From assembly GCF_000382445.1 (NCBI RefSeq), contig NZ_KB905473.1:138803-186591 (forward strand): a DNA stretch of 47,789 bases, given 5' to 3'. The position numbers and the translations under genes were made by a program. The notes below the pieces were generated by a model that was given only the letters and a program-made list of their open reading frames with translations, did no database searches and was not told where the DNA came from. This DNA is from Phocaeicola massiliensis B84634 = Timone 84634 = DSM 17679 = JCM 13223. Its GTDB lineage: Bacteria > Bacteroidota > Bacteroidia > Bacteroidales > Bacteroidaceae. Of the stretch, positions 18,272 to 25,173 are shown one piece after another (the first letter of the stretch is position 1; every line of letters starts with the position of its first letter).

Positions 18272-19252
18272 TTATAAAGAATGCCTGATGTGTACTTCTG
18301 TCGGCAGGTATTCTTTTATTTCTTTGCCGGACAGAACAAAATCTGCTGCCAGCTTTCCCATTTGCTCCCAGTCAATACTTATGGAAGTGATGCCTTGATC
18401 GATTACTTCATAAGAGGGAGTGTCATTGTAAGCCAATACTCCGAAATCGCTTCCGCATTTTAATCCTTCGGCGCGACTTTTCTTAATGATATTTACCACA
18501 TCTATCTGGCGTATGACTATATATGCTTCTCCTTTCTTTATGTTTATTTCATCGGTATTGTCAATAATTTCTCCTTTCAGTTGTTTCTCACGGCAAAACT
18601 TTATAAAATACCTGCCACTGCTGCCGGGATGTTTGCTTTCGCTGGGAAGCAAAAGGATGAGTCTTTCATATTTGCCCAATTGCTTTTCCAGACAGTTCAA
18701 TGCCTGATAAAATCCATCATCAAAATCCTGGCATACATACGAATATTCCTTTTTATCGAATTTTCCGAAGTCCAGTAGCAATAGTTTGGACGGCTCTATC
18801 TTATAAAGATTGCTGGAGAACTTTTCATTGTCGAAGTTCATCACGATATATTTGTTGTATCTTCCCGATGATTCGCGGATAATGGTGTTGAACAGTCTTT
18901 CATTATATTGGTGGAAAAGCAGGTCCACTTTATAATTAATCGATAATTTCTTGATGAAACTGTTGTAAAGTGAATATTTGAATTGGGAGTATTCATCCAG
19001 CAGCAATAAAATATTCTTCAGTTTGTTAGTGACATAGTACCCTTTTCCGGGAGTGGAATCAATCATGCCGCGATCTTTCAAGTCGATAAAAGCTTTGAAT
19101 ACTGTATCTCTCGAAACATGATAATTACGGCTTAATTGATTGATAGAGGGCAATGCACTGTCTGATTTATAGGTACCCATGGAGATTTCTTGGCTGATTA
19201 AATCTGCCAATTGTTTTACTTTCGTTGTCTGTTGTCCAAAGGTTATTTTCAT
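18272..19252 (-). CDS. fucR: GntR-family fucose regulator FucR
   Basis: This 326-residue regulator has an N-terminal GntR winged-helix domain (about residues 14-75, QEISMGTYKSDSALPSINQL, then HVSRDTVFKAFIDLKDRGMI and PGKGYYV). The C-terminal sugar-binding domain is of periplasmic-binding-protein/LacI type (VLAYNDTPSYEVIDQGITSI and MGKLAADFVLSGKE). The layout matches B. thetaiotaomicron FucR, a repressor of fucose catabolism relieved by L-fucose. It is 53 bp upstream of fucI, in the same orientation. Assignment to fucose control rests on both the family and its position. Confidence 0.88.
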   Translation of the reverse strand: MKITFGQQTTKVKQLADLISQEISMGTYKSDSALPSINQLSRNYHVSRDTVFKAFIDLKDRGMIDSTPGKGYYVTNKLKNILLLLDEYSQFKYSLYNSFIKKLSINYKVDLLFHQYNERLFNTIIRESSGRYNKYIVMNFDNEKFSSNLYKIEPSKLLLLDFGKFDKKEYSYVCQDFDDGFYQALNCLEKQLGKYERLILLLPSESKHPGSSGRYFIKFCREKQLKGEIIDNTDEINIKKGEAYIVIRQIDVVNIIKKSRAEGLKCGSDFGVLAYNDTPSYEVIDQGITSISIDWEQMGKLAADFVLSGKEIKEYLPTEVHIRHSL

Positions 19253-19493
19253 GTGCTATTCAAGAATTTAATTCAGACGCCAACTGTGCTGAACTGTCCC
19301 GATGCAAAGGAATGTAATTTATTTATAAACAACAATATGATTTGGTATGTTTTGCAACACGGTTTTGCAGAGATTAATCATTATATTTATCTTTTGCAGG
19401 AATAATATCTTAAATTGTGTTGGATGATATGTGGCAATTGGTTACGTTTGTCACTTGGGTCGATATTAAAATGAGTCAAACACTTTAAAGGTG
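19253..19493. other. Region between fucR and a decayed gene, with possible fuc promoter
   Basis: No gene is seen. On the minus strand TTCCTTTG at 19305-19312 is one base from the -7 consensus, with TTG-containing sequence about 18 bp upstream, so it is the best candidate for the fucRIP promoter. The adjacent TTTTGCAACACGGTTTTGCA carries two copies of TTTTGCA. Confidence 0.35.
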
Positions 19494-20032
19494 ATGAGAA
19501 ACCTCTATTTATTAATCCTGTTCTTGGGATTGTCCTTTGAAACTCTTCAGGTACACGCACTGAACAAAGAGCAGTTCGGGCAAAAGTCTGAACGTTGTTA
19601 TCGACAAAGAAAATGAGATGGAAGTTTTGACGGATTCTGTGGATGCTACCCGTGGGGCAGAGCATTTACAATGGGCAAAGAAACTTTATCAGGTTGCTTT
19701 GGAAAAGAAAGACGAGTATCACAAAGAAGAGGCTTTGCGTGAGATTATGGCTTATTATGTGACCTTGAAGAACTATTCTGAACTGTATCAACCAAATAAC
19801 GGAAGAAGGACGCGTCGTTGTTTCTTATTGCTTAAATCCGGAGAAGAATGTAGCTTCGGTTTTGATAGCCGGAACAGGAAATATATCTGTCGCCGGTGCA
19901 GTCTCTGCAGGTACCAATGATGATGTGACTTGGCTCGTATGCAAAATGATTGCTGAATGCATGAATGCTCATTTATGGAAAGATGAAGAATTTAAAGACG
20001 GGTTGCGTTTTATCTTCGAACTTCCACAATAA
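19494..20032 (+). pseudogene. Decayed exported TPR-like / TonB-like gene
   Basis: Three frame pieces follow one another. A signal-peptide start is at 19494 (MRNLYLLILFLGLSFETLQV), with a stop at 19614. A +1 frame from about 19589 encodes helical, TPR-like sequence (AEHLQWAKKLYQVALEKK, EEALREIMAYYVTLKNYSEL). A further frame from about 19796 to 20032 encodes EEGRVVVSYCLNPEKNVASV and ends in GLRFIFELPQ, which weakly resembles a TonB C-terminal domain. Frameshifts separate good coding sequence, so the gene is broken, either by point indels or by an internal deletion that joined two parts. Confidence 0.6.
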
Positions 20033-20071
20033 AAAAAAAGTGAAACATGATTCATTGACAGGGCTTTTTTG

Positions 20072-20079
20072 TACCTTTG
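20072..20079 (+). promoter_or_regulatory. -7 box of gpmI
   Basis: TACCTTTG lies 42 nt upstream of the gpmI ATG and fits TAnnTTTG. ATTGACAGG sits upstream, but its spacing to the -7 box is shorter than the consensus. Confidence 0.5.
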
Positions 20080-20121
20080 CACCTGTAAAAGCAAGGATAA
20101 ACTTTAAACAAAAATAAGATT

Positions 20122-21636
20122 ATGAGCAAAAAAGCCCTTTTAATGATTCTTGATGGCTGGGGTATCGGCGACCAAGGTAAAGACGATGTAATCTTTAATA
20201 CTCCTACTCCTTATTGGGATAGTCTGTTGGCTGATTATCCGCACTCTGAGTTGCAGGCTAGCGGTGAAAATGTTGGTTTGCCTGACGGACAAATGGGTAA
20301 CTCTGAGGTGGGACACTTGAATATCGGTGCCGGACGTATCGTTTACCAAGATTTGGTAAAGATTAACCGTGCTTGTGCTGACAATAGCATCATGAAGAAT
20401 CCTGAGATTGTTTCTGCTTTTTCATACGCTAAAGAAAACGGTAAGAATATTCACTTCATGGGATTGACTTCCAATGGTGGTGTACACAGTTCATTTGATC
20501 ACTTATTCAAGCTTTGTGATATCGCTAAAGAATATGGCCTTGAGAATACATTTATTCACTGTTTCATGGATGGTCGTGATACAGACCCGAAGAGTGGTAA
20601 AGGTTTTATCGAACAACTGACTGCACATTGCGAACAGTCAGCCGGAAAGATTGCCTCTATCGTAGGTCGTTTCTATGCTATGGACCGTGACAAGCGTTGG
20701 GAACGTGTGAAAGAAGCATACGATTTATTGGTTGAAGGTAAAGGAAAGCAAGCAGCCGACATGGTGCAGGCTATGCAGGAATCATACGATGAAGGTGTTA
20801 CCGATGAATTTATCAAACCCATCAACAACTCTACGGTAGATGGTACCATCAAGGAAGGTGATGTGGTTATCTTCTTCAATTATCGTAATGACCGTGCTAA
20901 AGAATTAACAGTTGTACTGACTCAGCAGGATATGCCTGAACAGGGTATGCATACTATTCCGGGCTTGCAGTTCTATTGCATGACTCCGTATGATGCATCA
21001 TTTAAGGGCGTTCACATTTTGTTTGATAAAGAAAATGTTCAGAACACATTGGGCGAATACTTGGCTGCCAACGGCAAAACTCAGCTTCATATTGCAGAAA
21101 CAGAGAAGTATGCCCATGTAACTTTCTTCTTCAATGGTGGTCGTGAAACTCCGTATGATGCTGAAGAGCGTATTCTGGTTCCGTCTCCGAAGGTGGCTAC
21201 TTACGACTTGAAACCCGAAATGAGCGCTTACGAAGTGAAAGATAAGTTGGTGGAAGCTATCAATACTCAAAAGTTCGATTTCATTGTAGTTAACTATGCT
21301 AACGGTGATATGGTAGGTCATACCGGTATTTACGGAGCTATTGAAAAGGCTGTAAAGGCTATTGACGAATGTGTGAAAGATACAGTGGAAGCTGCTAAGG
21401 CTAATGGCTATGAAGTGATTATCATTGCTGACCACGGTAATGCCGATCATGCACTGAATGAAGATGGTACACCTAATACTGCTCACTCTTTGAATCCTGT
21501 TCCGTTTGTATATGTGACAGAGAACAAGAATGCCAAAGTGGAAAATGGTGTATTGGCAGATGTTGCTCCTTCTATTTTGCATATTCTGGGCATGGCTCAG
21601 CCGGCCGACATGACTGGAAAAGATTTGATTAAGTAA
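20122..21636 (+). CDS. gpmI: 2,3-bisphosphoglycerate-independent phosphoglycerate mutase
   Basis: GpmI (504 residues) interconverts 3- and 2-phosphoglycerate in glycolysis using two manganese ions and a phosphoserine intermediate. The start has the metal-binding [10 protein letters not shown]. The catalytic serine lies in [15 protein letters not shown] near residue 60. [12 protein letters not shown] binds substrate, and [16 protein letters not shown] supplies the second metal site. Length is normal. It is a single gene, with its own promoter and a clear terminator. Confidence 0.97.
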   Translation: MSKKALLMILDGWGIGDQGKDDVIFNTPTPYWDSLLADYPHSELQASGENVGLPDGQMGNSEVGHLNIGAGRIVYQDLVKINRACADNSIMKNPEIVSAFSYAKENGKNIHFMGLTSNGGVHSSFDHLFKLCDIAKEYGLENTFIHCFMDGRDTDPKSGKGFIEQLTAHCEQSAGKIASIVGRFYAMDRDKRWERVKEAYDLLVEGKGKQAADMVQAMQESYDEGVTDEFIKPINNSTVDGTIKEGDVVIFFNYRNDRAKELTVVLTQQDMPEQGMHTIPGLQFYCMTPYDASFKGVHILFDKENVQNTLGEYLAANGKTQLHIAETEKYAHVTFFFNGGRETPYDAEERILVPSPKVATYDLKPEMSAYEVKDKLVEAINTQKFDFIVVNYANGDMVGHTGIYGAIEKAVKAIDECVKDTVEAAKANGYEVIIIADHGNADHALNEDGTPNTAHSLNPVPFVYVTENKNAKVENGVLADVAPSILHILGMAQPADMTGKDLIK

Positions 21637-21656
21637 TATAATAAACCCGATAAACG

Positions 21657-21689
21657 AAGCGGGAGAACTTTTGCGTCTCCCGCTTTTTT
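21657..21689 (+). terminator. Rho-independent terminator of gpmI
   Basis: A perfect 10-bp stem (AAGCGGGAGA at 21657-21666 with TCTCCCGCTT at 21676-21685) is followed by a run of T. It ends the gpmI transcript 12 bp before the next ATG. Confidence 0.85.
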
Positions 21690-21701
21690 AGTTGTAATAA
21701 G

Positions 21702-22283
21702 ATGATTCAGATAGATGATGTTGTAATATCTTTGGACGTGTTTCGTGAAAAGTTTCTATGCAATTTGGATGCTTGCAAAGGTGAATGTTGTATAGAAGGC
21801 GATGCCGGCGCTCCGGTAGAACTGGATGAGGTGGAGAAGTTGGAAGAAGTACTTCCGGTTATTTGGGAGGAATTGTCTCCCGAGGCACGTGCCGTGATAG
21901 ATAAACAGGGAGTCGTTTATACCGATGAAGAGGGCGACTTGGTGACTTCCATTGTCAATCACAAGGATTGTGTCTTTACCTGTTATGATGAAAAGGGATA
22001 TTGCTATTGTGCTATTGAGAAAGCCTATCGAGCCGGAAAGACTGATTTTTATAAACCGGTTTCTTGCCATCTTTATCCCATACGCATCGGTGATTATGGT
22101 CCTTATAAGGCTGTGAACTATCACCGTTGGGATGTCTGCAAGGCTGCTGTTTTGTTGGGAAAGAAAGAGAACTTGCCTGTTTATAAGTTTTTGAAGAAAC
22201 CATTGATTCGTAAGTTTGGCGAAGAATGGTATAAAGAAATGGAAATAGCAGCCGAAGAGCTTGAAAGGAGAGGGCTGATTTAA
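21702..22283 (+). CDS. DUF3109 family cysteine-rich protein
   Basis: This 193-residue protein belongs to the DUF3109 group, related to the YkgJ-type zinc/iron-chelating cysteine domains. The N terminus has CNLDACKGECCIEGDAGAPV, followed by VFTCYDEKGYCYCAIEKAY and KPVSCHLYPIRI and a further DVCKAA. At least nine cysteines could bind a metal or Fe-S cluster. The function is unknown. It starts 12 bp after the gpmI terminator and may need its own promoter, which I do not see. Confidence 0.8.
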   Translation: MIQIDDVVISLDVFREKFLCNLDACKGECCIEGDAGAPVELDEVEKLEEVLPVIWEELSPEARAVIDKQGVVYTDEEGDLVTSIVNHKDCVFTCYDEKGYCYCAIEKAYRAGKTDFYKPVSCHLYPIRIGDYGPYKAVNYHRWDVCKAAVLLGKKENLPVYKFLKKPLIRKFGEEWYKEMEIAAEELERRGLI

Positions 22284-22358
22284 TTCAGTCCGCCTTACTA
22301 TTTGCCGGGAGGGAGGTCGGCAATCGTTTTTGTTAAATCTAATACTAAGAAATATATT

Positions 22359-23546
22359 ATGAAAAGAACATTCTTGTCATGCTGTATCCTGTTGTGCACT
22401 TTATGTTCTGTTTGCGCACAAGAGCAGCCTTTAATCAGTCCGGATGATTCCATCCGAAGTTTGTTAGGGCGTATATTCCCTAATACTAATCCCAATCTTT
22501 CGGCACATATGAATTTAGAGTTTTACACTTCGGGAGCCGCTTATTTTACAGATGGCAATCTGGATGAGGCTGCTTTTAAGCTGAACCGTGTGCGTTTGGA
22601 AATATTGGGTTCTTTTACAAAGGACTTTTCTTATCATTTTCGTCAGTCTTTTAATAAATACAGTAATCCGCACTCGCTGGATAATCTGTCCTCTTCTATC
22701 GAATATGCGTATATGAACTGGAAAATGTCTGATAGGTTCAACCTGACAGTGGGTAAGCAGTTTCTCTCTTTGGGCGGTTATGAATATTATGTAAATGCCA
22801 TCAAAGTGAGGGAATTCAGTGAGTTTAATGATAATGTACCTGCTTATCAGGCAGGAGTAACAGGCACATTCAATTTCTCACCGACTCAAGAGTTGGTGTT
22901 GCAAGTGCTTAATAATCGTAACGGTGAAGATAATGATACTTACGTCTATGGGCTTCCTGCCGGAGTCAACAAGACAAAGATTCCTATTATAACCACTTTG
23001 AATTGGAATGGTCTTTTTGTAGATAAAGCACTTCAACTGAGGTATGCTGCTGCATGGGGACAACTGGCCGAGGGCAAGAATATTTATTACCTGACTGCGG
23101 GAAATGTGTATGAGAAAGGTCCGGTTATTGCCTATATTGATGTGATGTATTCTCGCGAAGGGCTGGATAGTAAAGGCATAATCAGTGATTTGCAAGGTCC
23201 GGCCGTGGTTACTCCTGCTACAGCCGAGAATGCAGAATACTTCAGCACCATTGCCAATTTTGATTATCGTATTCATCCCAATTGGAATGTGTATGTCAAA
23301 GGAGCATACGAAACGGCAAGTGTTTACAAGGCAAACGGCATCTTTGAGAAAGGTCTTTACCGTACTACCTGGAATGCTCAAGCTTGTGTGGAGTATTTCC
23401 CGATGCGTAATCGTGAATTGCTGATCTTTGCTCACATGCTTTATAAAGGTCATCATTTGACAGACCGTGCCAAGGCGTTGGGAGCAGTGAGCCCCGATAC
23501 TCAGCGCTTTTCCATCGGCTTGGTGTATACGATTCCGGTCTTTTAG
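22359..23546 (+). CDS. Outer-membrane porin (phosphate-selective porin O/P type)
   Basis: This 395-residue protein starts at 22359, where MKRTFLSCCILLCTLCSVCAQ forms a signal peptide. The in-frame ATG at 22302 would add 19 residues before the signal and is less likely. The mature part is a 16-18-stranded beta-barrel candidate, with RVRLEILGSFTKDFSYHFR, YAYMNWKMSDRFNLTVGKQF and a terminal aromatic strand SIGLVYTIPVF. This fits the OprP/OprO-like porin family common in Bacteroides. The substrate cannot be read from the sequence. Confidence 0.8.
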   Translation: MKRTFLSCCILLCTLCSVCAQEQPLISPDDSIRSLLGRIFPNTNPNLSAHMNLEFYTSGAAYFTDGNLDEAAFKLNRVRLEILGSFTKDFSYHFRQSFNKYSNPHSLDNLSSSIEYAYMNWKMSDRFNLTVGKQFLSLGGYEYYVNAIKVREFSEFNDNVPAYQAGVTGTFNFSPTQELVLQVLNNRNGEDNDTYVYGLPAGVNKTKIPIITTLNWNGLFVDKALQLRYAAAWGQLAEGKNIYYLTAGNVYEKGPVIAYIDVMYSREGLDSKGIISDLQGPAVVTPATAENAEYFSTIANFDYRIHPNWNVYVKGAYETASVYKANGIFEKGLYRTTWNAQACVEYFPMRNRELLIFAHMLYKGHHLTDRAKALGAVSPDTQRFSIGLVYTIPVF

Positions 23547-23969
23547 CCCCCTTCTTTCTGCTACAAACGGTTGGTGATAATTGCTGTTACTTCCGCTTCC
23601 CTGCTTACTTCCGATAGTGGCTCCGAATGTATAGGAAGCTCCTATCGTGACAGAAGTAGGGCTGTACGAGTTGCTGATATTCATTCTTTCACGCTACATG
23701 ATAGAAAGAAAAAAAGCGAACAGTAAACCTACCAACCATTCTATTTTAAGGATTGTCGAACCATTCAAAAATAATCCGACAATCCATTCTAAATTATTTA
23801 AATCGTACCACTGCATGCAGGTCCACCTCCCCACTGAGATGAGCTTTTTACACAATACTCGCTACTACCGTTTACATCTCCACTACAAACGCCTGTATTT
23901 TTGGAAGGGTCTGAAAACTAACCTCGCAACCCGCCAACGCTTCCACATCAGCCAAAGCTCAATCAGACA

Positions 23970-24152
23970 TTATATCCGATTTCTGAACGTTATACATCTC
24001 TTCGCTTCATAATAATTAAAGAAAAACTGTTCCAAGACTGATTGTTCAACATTAAAAGCATATACAGAACCTGACAGTTTGCGGAAAATGCATTCAAACT
24101 GATTCATCTTGTTGATTGACAGCTTGTCGCAATACCTTCTTTTTTTCATCAT
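23970..24152 (-). CDS. Doubtful small protein
   Basis: This is a 60-codon frame starting MMKKRRYCDKLSINKMNQFE, with GGGGG 7-8 nt upstream of the first ATG, which is a better ribosome site than most genes here have. It is basic at the start and aromatic later (VLEQFFFNYYEAKR). I recognise no family, and it may be chance or a remnant. Confidence 0.2.
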   Translation of the reverse strand: MMKKRRYCDKLSINKMNQFECIFRKLSGSVYAFNVEQSVLEQFFFNYYEAKRCITFRNRI

Positions 24153-24277
24153 TCACCCCCTAACCGTTCGTTCTTATAAAGCAGCTGCATGGCTCGTGCA
24201 TAAAGTTGGCGGTCATTTATGTGTGCCTATTCCCCTGTTCCTTAGTTGCTTTGTACCTGTTTTCAGGTTCATGATTG

Positions 24278-24365
24278 CTTAGCCACCTAGGTGGTTAAGT
24301 CTAACCACGAGGGTGGTTAAAGTTAACCACCAAGGTGACTATACTTAACCACGGACGTGGTTAAG
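24278..24365. repeat. Four tandem 22-bp palindromic units
   Basis: Four consecutive 22-base units follow the plan yTTAACCAC-N4-GTGGTTAAr: CTTAGCCACCTAGGTGGTTAAG, TCTAACCACGAGGGTGGTTAAA, GTTAACCACCAAGGTGACTA(TA) and CTTAACCACGGACGTGGTTAAG. Units 1 and 4 are nearly perfect palindromes, while the central four bases differ in every unit. GATTG on the left and CAATC on the right extend the outer arms, so 24274-24370 is also one large inverted repeat. It is 180 bp downstream of the RRM gene and lies in no gene. Confidence 0.85.
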
Positions 24366-24472
24366 CAATCGCAATATGCTTTTCTCCAAACCATAAGAGT
24401 AGGGAAGAGCATGCTTAAAGGTAAGTAAATGGGAATTACCCCTTTGGGGAAATGCTGATATGACGTGGAAAA

Positions 24473-24520
24473 TATAAAAACAAACGTGCGAAGATACTGA
24501 AAAGTATCTCCGCACGTTTG
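24473..24520 (-). terminator. Terminator of the RRM gene
   Basis: Arms CAAACGTGCG-A-AGATACT (24481-24498) and AGTATCT-C-CGCACGTTTG (24503-24520) pair with a single A/C mismatch around GAAA. On the minus strand the stem is followed by TTTTTATATT. Confidence 0.85.
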
Positions 24521-24545
24521 ATATATGGAGTGAGGAATCTACAGA

Positions 24546-24932
24546 TTAATATCTGTTTCTTCCGCCACCGTAATTGTTGTCTCTATTACCACCGCCGTAG
24601 TTGTTGTCTCTGTTGCCATATCCACCGCCACGGTTTCCGCCATGGTATCCACCGCCACCGTTGTTGTTATAGCTTCGACGCGGTCCTTCTGTCTTGGGAC
24701 GTGCTACTGATACTGATAATGTTTTTCCGTCAACTTCTGCGCCGTTTAGTGCTTCGATTGCTTTGTTTCCGGCTTCATCTTCTGCCATTTCAACAAATCC
24801 ATATCCTTTGGAACGGCCTGTTTCTCTGTCCATGATGACTTTGGCTGAAACTACTTCTCCATACTCTGCAAATAATTCTTCTAATTCGGCTTCGCTCAAA
24901 TTATAGCTCAGTCCTGCAATAAAAATGTTCAT
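24546..24932 (-). CDS. Single-RRM RNA-binding protein with Gly/Asn-rich tail
   Basis: This 128-residue protein has one RNA recognition motif at residues 1-80. RNP2 is NIFIAGL at the start, RNP1 is RSKGYGFVEM near residue 40-49, and the strand KTLSVSVARPK closes the domain. The tail from about 85 is Gly/Asn/Arg/Tyr-rich with a direct repeat GNRDNNYGGG. Such proteins are abundant in Bacteroides, where members of this group (Rbp proteins) have been described as global post-transcriptional regulators. The tail could promote self-association. Its own leader is about 140 nt long if the -7 box at 25074 is used. Confidence 0.9.
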   Translation of the reverse strand: MNIFIAGLSYNLSEAELEELFAEYGEVVSAKVIMDRETGRSKGYGFVEMAEDEAGNKAIEALNGAEVDGKTLSVSVARPKTEGPRRSYNNNGGGGYHGGNRGGGYGNRDNNYGGGNRDNNYGGGRNRY

Positions 24933-25073
24933 TTTAAAATAAATGTTTTAATAATAAAATAGGGAAATTATGCGATAAGGAATCTTATGAAGATAAACAT
25001 TTCTACATTAGTCACCATGCGAATAAAGTTGGAAAAGTAATATTGTTCTTCTATGAGAATACTTAATGCTCGG

Positions 25074-25081
25074 CAAATGTA
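25074..25081 (-). promoter_or_regulatory. -7 box for the RRM gene
   Basis: The minus strand reads TACATTTG, a consensus -7 box, and implies a leader of about 140 nt. Long leaders are common for regulated RNA-binding-protein genes. No -33 TTTG is obvious. Confidence 0.4.
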
Positions 25082-25173
25082 CATAATAAGATTTGAATGA
25101 GAAACTATTCGGATATTTATTTTGATAATAAATGGCTTTTCTTCATTTATATTTCGTTCTGTGCCCGAATCGG

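Larger units (their letters stand above)
23547..24477. other. Gene-poor interval with remnants and a palindrome array
   Basis: There is no convincing gene in about 930 bp. On the minus strand, 23547-23684 encodes a protein-like Ser/Gly-rich piece (SVTIGASYTFGATIGSKQGS) that runs without a stop into the porin gene, probably a remnant. A 9-bp inverted repeat (GGATTGTCG at 23750-23758 and its complement at 23777-23785) and a doubtful 60-codon minus-strand frame at 23970-24152 follow. The four-unit palindrome array is at 24278-24365. Confidence 0.5.

Noticed and set aside
17304..18398. 364-codon plus-strand frame across fucI
   Set aside because: It is antisense to fucI, Phe/Cys-rich with no recognisable domain, and it runs over the fucI-fucR gap.
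23647..24012. 121-codon plus-strand frame after the porin gene
   Set aside because: It is rich in His/Arg/Tyr, with no ribosome site, family pattern or signal. It is likely chance in a gene-poor stretch.
24278..24365. Regular 22-bp repeats as a CRISPR array
   Set aside because: There are no spacers. The units are directly adjacent, palindromic and differ in their centres, and there are no cas genes nearby.
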